From an uncultured Rhodanobacter sp. (GTDB taxonomy: Bacteria; Pseudomonadota; Gammaproteobacteria; Xanthomonadales; Rhodanobacteraceae): 10,695 nt of DNA. Where the stretch lies: the NCBI GenBank assembly GCA_903827735.1, contig CAIKJM010000136.1, positions 1 to 10,695 of the forward strand, given 5' to 3'. The notes under the pieces were generated by a model. That model searched no databases. It worked only from the letters and a program-made list of their open reading frames with translations, and was not told where the DNA came from. Below, piece after piece: positions 1-8,671 of this stretch; the first letter of the stretch is position 1, and the number at the start of each line of letters is the position of its first letter. The position numbers and the translations under genes are program-made.

Positions 1-180
1 CGTGGTTCGCTGCAGCAGCCGCACGCCCAGGCGCTCCTCCAGCTGGGCCACGCGTTTGCTCAACCGCGACTTGGGCACGCCAAGCGCCCTGCCCGCGGCC
101 GAAAACCCGCCGTGATCAACGACCGCCGCGAAAAAGTACAGGTCATTGAGATCCTGTAAGGCGCCCGCCAATACCGTCAT
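1..180 (-). CDS. LysR-type transcriptional regulator, N-terminal 60 residues (cut by window edge)
   Basis: This is the 5' end of a gene that runs off the left edge. The reverse strand reads ATG at 180-178 and stays open for 60 codons to base 1. The fragment is a typical LysR winged helix-turn-helix: LNDLYFFAAVVDHGGFSAAG at residues 11-30, then the recognition helix and LSKRVAQLEERLGVRLLQRT at 40-59. An AAGGA ribosome-binding site (complement of 188-192) lies 7 nt before the ATG, which supports this start. The ligand-binding domain is outside the window, so the inducer cannot be judged. LysR regulators often control the divergently transcribed neighbour, here azoR. A role in sensing quinones, azo compounds or electrophiles is therefore a plausible inference. 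Family assignment is firm; function is not. Confidence 0.93.
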   Translation of the reverse strand, partial: MTVLAGALQDLNDLYFFAAVVDHGGFSAAGRALGVPKSRLSKRVAQLEERLGVRLLQRTT

Positions 181-291
181 GATCGTTTCCTTGAAAGGAC
201 GAGTTGTCCGATTATTGCCATCTTATCGCCAGATTGTCCGGAACGTATCGTAAGTGCATTGCCGGAGCACCGGCGCACAGAGGCAAACTCC
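181..291. promoter_or_regulatory. Divergent lysR-azoR control region with TTGTCCG direct repeats
   Basis: The 111-bp gap between the two divergent genes holds two identical TTGTCCG heptamers at 204-210 and 234-240, exactly 30 bp apart (about three helical turns, same DNA face). Between them lies an imperfect dyad, CGAT at 209-212 and ATCG at 225-228, which roughly fits the T-N11-A type of site bound by LysR proteins (T213, A225). A short dyad, GGAC 197-200 / GTCC 206-209, overlaps the first repeat. A weak azoR promoter can be drawn as TTATCG 223-228, 17 bp, TATCGT 246-251. Binding by the adjacent LysR protein is inferred. Confidence 0.4.
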
Positions 292-885
292 ATGAAGCTT
301 CTCCATATCGATTCCAGCGCCCTGGGTGACTACTCGGTTTCGCGCCAGCTCAGCGCCGGCATCGTCGCCGAGTTGAAGCAGCAGCATCCGAACATAGACA
401 CTAGCTACCGTGATCTGGCCGCGCAGCCGCTGCCCCACTGGACGCCCGCCGTTGCCGATGCCGGCACCGCCGAGGGTCAGGAGGGCAACGCTTTGGTTGA
501 GGAATTTCTGGCCGCCGGTGTGGTGGTGATCGGTGCGCCGATGTACAACTTCGGTATTTCCAGCCAGCTGAAGTCCTGGATCGACCGAATCGCGGTGGCC
601 GGCAAGACGTTTCGCTACACCGAGCAAGGCGTCGAAGGCCTGGCCAAGGGCAAGCAGGTCATCATCGCTTCAAGCCGGGGTGGCATGTACGTCGCGGGCC
701 CGTTTGCTGCCTTCGACCATCAGGAAACCTATTTGAAGGCATTGCTGGGTTTCCTCGGCGTGACCGATCTAAGCGTCGTGCGCGCCGAAGGCGTGGCGAT
801 CAGCCCGGAAAACAAAGAGCAGTCGGTCAAATCGGCGAAAGATTCGATTCCTTCGCTGGTGGCAAGTCTCGCCAAAGCCGCCTGA
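292..885 (+). CDS. azoR: FMN-dependent NADH-azoreductase / quinone reductase AzoR
   Basis: This is a cytoplasmic flavodoxin-fold enzyme of 197 residues (E. coli AzoR has 201) that uses FMN and NADH to reduce azo bonds and quinones by two electrons. It begins MKLLHIDSSA, the first beta strand plus phosphate-binding loop. PMYNF at residues 83-87 and SRGG at 128-131 are the family's FMN-contacting loops. Nearly the whole chain matches family architecture, with no gap. An in-frame ATG at 259 would add 11 residues. I prefer 292 because AGAGG at 279-283 is 8 nt upstream and the protein then begins exactly at the first strand. It faces a divergent LysR gene, its likely regulator, and is followed by a strong terminator, so it is probably monocistronic. 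The physiological substrate is unknown; detoxification of quinones or electrophiles is the usual suggestion. Confidence 0.93.
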   Translation: MKLLHIDSSALGDYSVSRQLSAGIVAELKQQHPNIDTSYRDLAAQPLPHWTPAVADAGTAEGQEGNALVEEFLAAGVVVIGAPMYNFGISSQLKSWIDRIAVAGKTFRYTEQGVEGLAKGKQVIIASSRGGMYVAGPFAAFDHQETYLKALLGFLGVTDLSVVRAEGVAISPENKEQSVKSAKDSIPSLVASLAKAA

Positions 886-908
886 GTCCGCAAAATACCC
901 TTTAAAAC

Positions 909-936
909 AACGGCCCCACGGGGCCGTTTTTCGTTT
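909..936 (+). terminator. Rho-independent terminator of azoR
   Basis: An 8-bp GC-rich stem (AACGGCCC at 909-916 with GGGCCGTT at 921-928) closes a CACG loop. It runs into TTTTT and a further TTT at 934-936. It lies 23 nt after the azoR stop, the classical intrinsic terminator layout. It separates azoR from the GntR/ABC operon. Confidence 0.9.
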
Positions 937-1014
937 CAACGGGAAAATAACCATGTAAAACAATGCGATGACCATATAGGCCATCAGTCATGCTGCAAAG
1001 TCTCGTTCGAACTA

Positions 1015-1042
1015 TTGACGGGTGTTGTTTTGGTGTTATAGT
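1015..1042 (+). promoter_or_regulatory. Sigma70-type promoter of the GntR/ABC operon
   Basis: TTGACG at 1015-1020 (5 of 6 to consensus) is followed after 16 bp by TATAGT at 1037-1042 (5 of 6). Transcription would start near 1049, giving a leader of about 36 nt before the ATG at 1085. This is the strongest promoter-like sequence in the window, and its -10 box lies wholly inside the palindrome at 1032-1055, so it should be shut when that site is bound. Confidence 0.75.
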
Positions 1043-1055
1043 TAACTACAACACC
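1021..1055. promoter_or_regulatory. Probable YtrA/GntR operator palindrome (GGTG-N16-CACC) with extra half-site
   Basis: The 24-bp sequence at 1032-1055 is its own reverse complement except for one pair (A1038/C1049). Its arms are GGTGTT (1032-1037) and AACACC (1050-1055), around a perfect 10-bp core TAGTTAACTA (1039-1048). A further GGTGTT half-site lies at 1021-1026, 11 bp upstream of the first arm. The palindrome covers the -10 box and the likely transcription start. I recall a GGTG-N16-CACC form for YtrA-subfamily GntR sites in Xanthomonas but cannot verify it here. With a YtrA-like repressor encoded second in the operon, autorepression is the natural reading. Confidence 0.75.
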
Positions 1056-1084
1056 GGTCAACAAGCTCACTAAGGAGCCTCGTC

Positions 1085-1441
1085 ATGAAAACACTGAATC
1101 AGAAACTGATCGCCGCCGCCGCCGCCGTGCTGATGACTTCCGCCAGTCTGACGACGACCGCACTCCTGAGCATGGCGCCGCAGGTTGCCAGCGCCGAACA
1201 AACCAGCGCCACCGAAATCGACGGCATCAAGATCACTAATTTGGCACCGGTAAGCGTGCGCCCCACCGCCAAGGAGCAGCGCGCTGCCAGCCTTCTAGGT
1301 GATATGGGTACCGCCGCCCTCATCACGATGCCCGCGCTGGGTCAGAACAATGAAACCGCGCAGCTGAGCCTGGTCGGGTCGCAGCTGGCCATGCCCTACT
1401 ATTCGTTCGGCAACAAGTTCGGCCGTATCAGCAAGGAATAA
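1085..1441 (+). CDS. Small secreted/periplasmic protein of unknown function, first gene of the YtrA-type operon
   Basis: This encodes 118 residues. It opens with a long Sec-type signal peptide: a Lys-containing n-region (MKTLNQK), a hydrophobic Ala/Leu-rich core and a likely signal peptidase I site at VASA|EQ (after residue 37). The mature chain of about 81 residues has no cysteines and no motif I recognise. AAGGAG at 1072-1077, 7 nt before the ATG, fixes the start. Its stop is only 4 nt before the GntR gene, so the two are translationally linked. The signal sequence carries (GCC)5 at 1112-1126, a short triplet run. Sharing the operator, it is presumably made with the exporter and may act outside the inner membrane. 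A binding partner, a lantibiotic-immunity-like protein or a stress-protection protein are only guesses. The gene itself is well supported; its function is unknown. Confidence 0.85.
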   Translation: MKTLNQKLIAAAAAVLMTSASLTTTALLSMAPQVASAEQTSATEIDGIKITNLAPVSVRPTAKEQRAASLLGDMGTAALITMPALGQNNETAQLSLVGSQLAMPYYSFGNKFGRISKE

Positions 1442-1445
1442 TTGA

Positions 1446-1834
1446 ATGACCATTACCTGGAACGACAGCGTCCCGATCTACCGCCAACTGCACCAGCGTG
1501 TTGTGGCGATGATCCTGGACGGCGCCTTGAACGAAGGTGACCCGCTGCCGTCGGTACGCCAGGTGGCCGCGGATTATCAAATCAATCCGCTGACCGTTTC
1601 GAAGGCGTACCAGGAGCTGGTCGACGAACAACTGGTTGAAAAACGAAGGGGCTTGGGCATGTTCGTTATAGAAGGCGCTCGCGAAGCGCTGCTGAAGTCG
1701 GAACGCGAACGCTTTTTGCGCGAAGAATGGCCCGTGCTGTTTGCACGCCTGCAGCGGCTGGGCCTGGATCTGAAGACCCTGCTGCGCGAAGCCGACACGC
1801 ACGGCGACGCCGCAGCCAACGACAAGGAACCCTC

Positions 1835-1838
<4 letters not shown>
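1446..1838 (+). CDS. GntR-family transcriptional repressor, YtrA subfamily
   Basis: This 130-residue DNA-binding protein has the GntR winged helix-turn-helix at about residues 9-76. It opens with the PIYRQL motif, followed by LPSVRQVAADYQINPLTVSK at 34-53 (helix-turn-helix) and the wing around EKRRGLGMFV. The C-terminal part is only about 50 residues of helix, too short for an FCD, UTRA or aminotransferase effector domain. That is the hallmark of the YtrA subfamily, whose members usually sit in and repress ABC-transporter operons. AAGGA at 1433-1437, 8 nt upstream, supports the start. The TGA stop overlaps the next ATG (ATGA). It probably binds the palindrome at 1032-1055 and represses the operon; the inducing signal is not evident. 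In Xanthomonas, HpaR1 is a regulator of this subfamily, but I cannot establish orthology. Confidence 0.92.
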
Positions 1839-2688
<850 letters not shown>

Positions 2689-2692
<4 letters not shown>

Positions 2693-3663
2693 AAACCTTC
2701 TACTGGCTTGTAAAGCGCGAATTCTGGGAGCACCGCGGCGGCTTTTTTCGAGCGCCGATCATTACAGCGTGCATCATGCTGGTCATCAACTTGATGATCC
2801 TAATTGCTGCAGAGGTGATGGCAAATCACCATGGCGAGGGCATCAATTTCAACGGGAATAACTTTGACCAGATGTTGTCAAATGCAATGAATGGCCATCT
2901 TGAACAAGTTGGCACCGGCCTAGATATCGTCATGTATTCTTCGACGCTATTAATAGGCACCGTGTTGGGTTTTGTTGTTTTCTTTTATTGCCTTGGCGCA
3001 CTTTACGATGACCGTCGCGATCGAAGCATACTCTTTTGGAAATCCTTGCCGGTTTCCAACACCAGCACCGTGCTTTCTAAGGTATTCAGCGCAACAGTCA
3101 TAGCACCCGCTATCTGTTTCGTCGTAGGCATCATCTGCGGCATAGCAATGCTGTTTATGTATGCCATCGCTCTGTCGCTTCATGGCATAAACGTTTGGGG
3201 ACTTCTCAAGCTGGCACATCCATTTAGTGTCGCTCTGAATATGCTCGGCTCCATTCCTTTGTATCTGCTCTGGTCACTTCCTGCCGTCGGCTGGCTGATG
3301 ATGTGCTCCGCCTGGTCGCGTAGTAAGCCTTTTCTCTGGGCTGTTCTTCTACCCCTAGGCGCCGTATTAATTCTTGGTTGGTTCAGCGCGATGGGATTCA
3401 AAATTTTTTCCGGGCAGACGCTCGTGTATCTACCTTTCCGAATACTTGGCAGCGTGTTTCCTGGCGGCTGGCTTATCCCCGGTGGAAATAAGGTGCTGAT
3501 CACGGCTCGCATTCACGATAATCCGGCGGATCCACTGAACATTTTTAATATTCAACACGCGATATTCGCCCTCACCTCAGCCGATATTTGGATAGGTGCT
3601 GCAGTCGGAGCAGCGATGATCAGCGCTGCGATCTGGCTCCGTCGCTGGCGCGATGACAGCTGA
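2689..3663 (+). CDS. ABC-2-type transporter permease, six predicted transmembrane helices
   Basis: This 324-residue inner-membrane protein has hydrophobic segments at about residues 22-44, 80-105, 132-162, 182-208, 214-235 and 299-318, the six-helix layout of ABC-2 permeases. The N-terminal FYWLVKREFWEHR is a cytoplasmic coupling-helix type start. The loop YDDRRDRSILFWKSLPVS (106-123) after helix 2 is characteristic of this permease family. The ATG overlaps the ATPase stop (ATGA), so the two subunits are translationally coupled, presumably forming a 2+2 complex. Base composition stands out: sampled 60-base stretches run 43-50% GC against 62-68% in genes nearby, with many T- and A-ending codons. 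Membrane proteins favour U-rich codons, but the drop is strong enough to suggest a different history for this gene. The frame is intact from start to stop. Confidence 0.9.
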
Positions 3664-3708
3664 TTACTGCCGACCTTCGATCGCCTTCGAGACTCAAGGA
3701 GAACGCTT

Positions 3709-4407
3709 GTGAAACCCGTCAACTTCAACGCGCTTGCTCTTGTTTTGCTATTGCCGCTCGCCGCCTGCGGCCAGTCCGGCTCGGCGTCGAGCGACACCGA
3801 CCATACCGCGTCAGCAACGAGTAATGCCGGCGAGCCCACTTCGTCGTTCATCGGCGCGGAGGTACAGAAAGGCATGCAGAAGGCCAAGCAGGAGCTAGCC
3901 ACCAAGAACATCGACATCAATAGTGTGGGCGTGCACGGGAAGGGAGAACGGCACGATGAAGACGATTCGCGCCCCAAGGCCGAAATCACGCCGCAGGGCG
4001 ACCTGCTGATCGCCGGCAACAAGGTGGCGGCCACGCCGGCGCAGCATGCCCTCCTGCTTGACTATCGCCAGCAGATTGTCGGTATCGCCGAAACCGGTAT
4101 GGACATCGGCACGCAGGGCGCCGATCTGGGCATCAACGCGGCCAAGCAAGCCATGTGGGGCGCGCTATCCGGCAAAAGCGACAAGGACATCGAAGCGGCG
4201 ATCAAACCGCAAACCGACAAGATCGAAGCCTCCGCCGCCAAGCTGTGCCTGCGCCTGCCCGACCTGCTGTCCACGCAGCAGAAACTGGCCGCCGCGATGC
4301 CCGAGTTTCGACCCTACGCCACCATGCAGCAGAAGGATGTCGATGATTGCGGCAAGGACAAAAAGGACAAGGACGGCAAAAAAGGTTTCGCAGTGTTCTC
4401 CGACTGA
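3709..4407 (+). CDS. Periplasmic lipoprotein, DUF2884/YggN-like
   Basis: This 232-residue protein has a lipoprotein signal peptide: hydrophobic ALALVLLLPLAAC with lipobox LAAC and lipidated Cys20. A Ser/Thr-rich linker follows (about 22-46), then a globular part in which GDLLIAGNKVAATPAQHALL (97-116) and the following helices resemble the DUF2884 (YggN) family. I assign that family from memory of its pattern, with moderate confidence. Cys180 and Cys214 could form a disulfide. A Lys/Asp-rich stretch KDKKDKDGKKG (216-226) precedes a short hydrophobic end. The start codon is GTG at 3709, chosen because AAGGAG (3696-3701) lies 7 nt upstream and the signal peptide begins there. It is 45 nt after the permease stop with no promoter or terminator seen between, so it is probably the last gene of the operon. 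The residue after Cys20 is Gly, not Asp, which favours outer-membrane sorting. The function is unknown. Confidence 0.85.
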   Translation: MKPVNFNALALVLLLPLAACGQSGSASSDTDHTASATSNAGEPTSSFIGAEVQKGMQKAKQELATKNIDINSVGVHGKGERHDEDDSRPKAEITPQGDLLIAGNKVAATPAQHALLLDYRQQIVGIAETGMDIGTQGADLGINAAKQAMWGALSGKSDKDIEAAIKPQTDKIEASAAKLCLRLPDLLSTQQKLAAAMPEFRPYATMQQKDVDDCGKDKKDKDGKKGFAVFSD

Positions 4408-4447
4408 TCGGATTCGGCGCCTCATGCAACCGCTGAGGCGCTTCCGA
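4408..4447. terminator. Hairpin between convergent lipoprotein gene and fumC, possible shared terminator
   Basis: An 8-bp stem (GCGCCTCA 4417-4424 with TGAGGCGC 4434-4441, 9-nt loop) is extended across a small bulge by TCGGA 4408-4412 / TCCGA 4443-4447. It begins directly after the lipoprotein stop and ends 23 nt before the fumC stop. There is no T-tract on either strand, so it may only pause or protect 3' ends rather than act as a true intrinsic terminator. Confidence 0.45.
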
Positions 4448-4470
4448 TTCACGTGGTGTAACCGCTAGAT

Positions 4471-5865
<1,395 letters not shown>

Positions 5866-5903
5866 GCTTGCCGTCCTGTTTCTCGAGAGGGGAGCCGTGC
5901 TTC

Positions 5904-5931
5904 ACGATAGGACTGATCCACGACAATTCAA
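5904..5931 (-). promoter_or_regulatory. fumC: Candidate fumC promoter
   Basis: On the reverse strand, TTGAAT (complement of 5926-5931) and TATCGT (complement of 5904-5909) are separated by 16 bp. This would give a leader of about 30 nt before the fumC ATG. Both hexamers match consensus at four positions. The spacing and position are right, but the boxes are only moderate. Confidence 0.4.
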
Positions 5932-5977
5932 GGGCGAGCGCTTGCCCAGCAGAAAACGAGGCCGCGGCAGCCCGTTG

Positions 5978-5983
5978 TAGAAT
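5978..5983 (+). promoter_or_regulatory. purB: Candidate -10 box of purB
   Basis: TAGAAT (5 of 6 to TATAAT) lies 29 nt upstream of the purB ATG, giving a leader of about 23 nt. No convincing -35 box is seen at the expected distance. The rest of the 147-bp fumC-purB gap shows no other clear signal on this strand. Confidence 0.4.
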
Positions 5984-6012
5984 GCGCGCTTTGCCGCTCA
6001 ACGGATCCGCCG

Positions 6013-7380
6013 ATGTCATCCCATGCCCTTACCGCCCTCTCCCCGCTGGACGGCCGCTACGCCAGCAAGGTCGAACCGCTGCGTCCAATCTTCAGCGAAT
6101 TCGGCCTGATGCACAGGCGCGTGCACGTGGAAATCGAATGGCTGCTGGCGCTGGCCGCCGATGCGCAAATCGTCGAATTGCCGGCGTTCACGGCGGACCA
6201 GATCAAGACCCTGAAAGCGATTGCAGTCGACTTCAGCGTGGACGATGGCGCGCGCATCAAGGCCATCGAAGCGACCACCAATCACGACGTCAAAGCGGTG
6301 GAATACTTCATCAAGGAAAAGTTGGGTGCCAATGCCAGCCTGAAACAGGCGCTCGAATTCGTGCACTTCGCTTGCACCAGCGAGGATATCAACAATCTTT
6401 CCTACGCGCTGATGCTGCGCGATGCGCGCGAACAGGTGCTGCTGCCGATGTTCGACGGCGTGATCGGCCAGCTGCGCGATCTTGCCCACGCTAATGCTGC
6501 CCTGCCGATACTGTCGCGCACGCACGGCCAGACCGCCTCGCCCAGCACGCTGGGCAAGGAAATCGCCAACGTGGTGGCGCGCCTGCAGCGTCAGCGCAAG
6601 CAGCTCGCGGCGGTGGAAATCTCCGGCAAGATCAACGGCGCCGTGGGCAACTACAACGCGCACGCCATCACCTACCCTGAAGTGGATTGGCAGAAGTTCT
6701 CGCAGCGCTTTATCGAAAGCCTGGGACTCGAGGTCAACGCGTATACCACTCAGATCGAGCCGCACGACGGCGTGGCCGAGTACTGCGACGCCGTGCGCCG
6801 CGCCAACATCATCCTGATCGATCTGGCGCGCGATATCTGGGGCTATATCTCGCTGGGCTATTTCAAGCAAACGCTGAAGGCCGGCGAAGTCGGCTCGTCG
6901 ACCATGCCGCACAAGGTCAACCCGATCGACTTCGAAAACGCCGAGGGCAACTTCGGTCTGGCCAACGCTTTGCTTGGTCATTTCGCAGAAAAATTGCCGA
7001 TCAGCCGCTGGCAGCGCGACCTTACCGACTCCACCGTGCTGCGCGCGCTGGGCACCGCCTTCGGCCATACGCTGATCGCGCTGGAGTCTCTGAAGAAAGG
7101 TCTGGGCAAACTCACCGTCAACGCCGATCGCCTCGCCGCCGACCTCGACGGCAGCTGGGAGGTGCTGGCTGAAGCCGTACAAACGGTGATGCGTCGCTAC
7201 GGCCTGCCCGAGCCTTACGAGCAGCTCAAGACGCTGACCCGCGGCCAGGGCATCACGCGCGAATCGATGCATGCGTTCATCAGCGCGCTGGATCTGCCGG
7301 CCGATGCCAAACAGCGCCTGCTGGCACTCACGCCGGGCGGCTATATCGGGCTGGCCGATGAGCTGGCCCGCGCCATCTGA
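6013..7380 (+). CDS. purB: Adenylosuccinate lyase
   Basis: This enzyme cleaves SAICAR to AICAR and adenylosuccinate to AMP, releasing fumarate each time; it thus acts twice in purine synthesis. It has 455 residues (E. coli PurB 456) and belongs to the E. coli-type branch, opening SSHALTALSPLDGRYASKVE. Key sites are visible: HFACTSEDINNLSYAL (118-133), SRTHGQTASPSTLGKE (168-183) with H171, and the signature loop GSSTMPHKVNPIDFENAEGN (294-313) with S295. H171 and S295 coincide in number with the catalytic residues of E. coli PurB. The ATG has only a weak ACGGA ahead (6001-6005). It is divergent from fumC, whose substrate fumarate it produces. The next gene follows after 85 nt with no clear terminator, so some read-through into roxA is possible. 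Confidence 0.97.
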   Translation: MSSHALTALSPLDGRYASKVEPLRPIFSEFGLMHRRVHVEIEWLLALAADAQIVELPAFTADQIKTLKAIAVDFSVDDGARIKAIEATTNHDVKAVEYFIKEKLGANASLKQALEFVHFACTSEDINNLSYALMLRDAREQVLLPMFDGVIGQLRDLAHANAALPILSRTHGQTASPSTLGKEIANVVARLQRQRKQLAAVEISGKINGAVGNYNAHAITYPEVDWQKFSQRFIESLGLEVNAYTTQIEPHDGVAEYCDAVRRANIILIDLARDIWGYISLGYFKQTLKAGEVGSSTMPHKVNPIDFENAEGNFGLANALLGHFAEKLPISRWQRDLTDSTVLRALGTAFGHTLIALESLKKGLGKLTVNADRLAADLDGSWEVLAEAVQTVMRRYGLPEPYEQLKTLTRGQGITRESMHAFISALDLPADAKQRLLALTPGGYIGLADELARAI

Positions 7381-7453
7381 CCCCGGCGGCTTTCGACGGA
7401 GCGGCCTAAGTCACTGACGCCGATAAGGCCTGCCCGGTACGTTGACGCACGGC

Positions 7454-7465
7454 TACAATTGGCAG
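7454..7465 (+). promoter_or_regulatory. Candidate -10 box immediately before roxA-like gene (leaderless start?)
   Basis: TACAAT at 7454-7459 (5 of 6 to consensus) ends six bases before the ATG at 7466, so transcription from it would begin at or next to the start codon. The best -35 candidate, CTGCCC at 7430-7435 with an 18-bp spacer, is poor. No Shine-Dalgarno sequence precedes the ATG, which fits a leaderless message. Confidence 0.45.
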
Positions 7466-8671
7466 ATGGCCAACACAAAGACAACTCCAAAGTCGCTGCC
7501 GCTCGAAGTTCGCGGCAGCGCAAAACAACCGCTCGGCATGAGCTCCGCGCATTTTCTGCGCGACTACTGGCAGAAGCGGCCGTTACTTATCCGCCACGCC
7601 TTTCCGGATTTCGAACCGCCGCTGCAGCCGAATGATCTGGCCGGTTTGGCGTGCGAGCCGGCTGTGCTCGCGCGGCTGATCGTGCACGATGAAAAGCGCG
7701 ATCGCTGGCACGTCAACCCAGGGCCGCTGAGCGAAGAGGATTTCGCCAAGACGCCGAAGGATCATTGGACCCTGCTGGTGCAGGATGTCGACAAGTGGGA
7801 CGCGGATGTCGCGGCGCTGCTGGAGCACTTTCGCTTTTTGCCGAGCTGGCGCGTTGACGACATCATGATTTCGTACGCCGAGGAAGGCGGCGGCGTTGGC
7901 GCCCATGTCGACCAGTACGACGTGTTTTTGCTGCAGGGTATCGGCCAGCGGCATTGGGCGATCAGCACCGACCCCACCGCGCCGAAGGAGTTTCGCCACG
8001 ACGTGGAGCTCAAGCAATTGGCGCACTTCGAATCGACGAACGAGTGGCTGCTCGATCCGGGCGACATGCTCTATCTGCCGCCAGGCGTGCCGCACGACGG
8101 CGTCGCCTTCGGCGGCCCATGCATGACGCTGTCGATCGGCATGCGCGCGCCATCGCAGGCCGAGCTCACCGGCGATCTGGCCGACCACATCGCTGAGCGA
8201 CTGCCCGAGGAGCTGCGCTACGCCGATCCCGACCTGACGCCAGCCAAGGCGATCGGCGAAATCGATCGCGCCGCGATCGAACGCCTGAAAGCGGCGCTGC
8301 CGTTTGCCGCCGCGCTGGACGACGCCATGCTGCGCGACTGGTTCGGCCGCTTTATCACCCGCTATCGCAACGCGCAGGTGCCCGCGGCGCTGGACAAGCC
8401 GATGAGCGAGGCGGCCTTCGACAAACAGCTCGATAATCTGCCCACCCTGCTTCGTCATCCGTGGTCGCGCATGGCGTGGACGCGTGCGAAGTCCGGCTGC
8501 ACGCTGTTCGTCAGCGGCCACGCGTATCCAGCCACGCTAGCGCTCGCGCAGCAGCTGTGCGAGCAGCGTGAGATCGTGCTTACTGCTAAACCGGCCGCCC
8601 CGGAAAAAGCGCTGCTGCTGGCGCTGGTCAACGACGGCCACCTGCTGGCAAGAAAGTCGCGCCGCCGGTGA
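7466..8671 (+). CDS. RoxA/YcfD-like ribosomal oxygenase (50S protein L16 arginine 3-hydroxylase)
   Basis: This is a cupin/JmjC-type Fe(II) and 2-oxoglutarate-dependent oxygenase of 401 residues (E. coli YcfD 373). Known relatives hydroxylate an arginine of ribosomal protein L16. The N-terminal FLRDYWQKRPLLIRHAF (30-46) is the typical substrate-side lead-in. WRVDDIMISYAEEGGGVGAH (128-147) leads into the metal site: H147 and D149 (HxD, in GAHVDQYDVF) and H210 (LPPGVPHDGVA) complete the facial triad. The C-terminal 180 residues match the dimerisation and winged-helix part of the family. An in-frame TTG at 7442 would add 8 residues, but no usable ribosome-binding site serves it. ATG 7466 is also without one, and TACAAT lies just upstream. 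The gene overlaps the next by GTGA. If the assignment holds, its activity ties oxygen and 2-oxoglutarate supply to ribosome modification. Substrate specificity is inferred by family. Confidence 0.9.
   Translation: MANTKTTPKSLPLEVRGSAKQPLGMSSAHFLRDYWQKRPLLIRHAFPDFEPPLQPNDLAGLACEPAVLARLIVHDEKRDRWHVNPGPLSEEDFAKTPKDHWTLLVQDVDKWDADVAALLEHFRFLPSWRVDDIMISYAEEGGGVGAHVDQYDVFLLQGIGQRHWAISTDPTAPKEFRHDVELKQLAHFESTNEWLLDPGDMLYLPPGVPHDGVAFGGPCMTLSIGMRAPSQAELTGDLADHIAERLPEELRYADPDLTPAKAIGEIDRAAIERLKAALPFAAALDDAMLRDWFGRFITRYRNAQVPAALDKPMSEAAFDKQLDNLPTLLRHPWSRMAWTRAKSGCTLFVSGHAYPATLALAQQLCEQREIVLTAKPAAPEKALLLALVNDGHLLARKSRRR

Noticed and set aside
967..985. Imperfect dyad GATGACC / GGCCATC between the azoR terminator and the operon promoter
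   Set aside because: Short arms with a mismatch and no link to a known site; it is about 30 bp upstream of the -35 box and could be chance.
1112..1126. (GCC)5 triplet run in the secreted protein's signal sequence considered as a phase-variation tract
   Set aside because: A triplet tract changes length in frame and only encodes alanines of the signal-peptide core; alanine runs are normal in high-GC genomes.
1727..1834. 36-codon upstream extension of the ABC ATPase
   Set aside because: It overlaps the GntR coding sequence, encodes an Arg/Ala-rich tail unlike ABC proteins, and the ATGA-coupled ATG at 1835 gives the standard start.
6016..7272. Long reverse-strand open frame of 418 codons opposite purB
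   Set aside because: It lies entirely opposite a gene with intact catalytic motifs. Its translation is rich in Arg, Gln, Val, Asp and His without any domain pattern, as expected from the mirror frame of high-GC coding DNA.
7403..7430. Inverted repeat GGCCT / AGGCC after purB considered as a terminator
   Set aside because: The stem is only 5 bp with an 18-nt loop and no T-tract, so it is too weak to call.
7583..8521. Reverse-strand open frame of 312 codons opposite the RoxA-like gene
   Set aside because: Same mirror-frame effect. It shows no recognisable motif, and the sense strand has the full HxD...H iron site.
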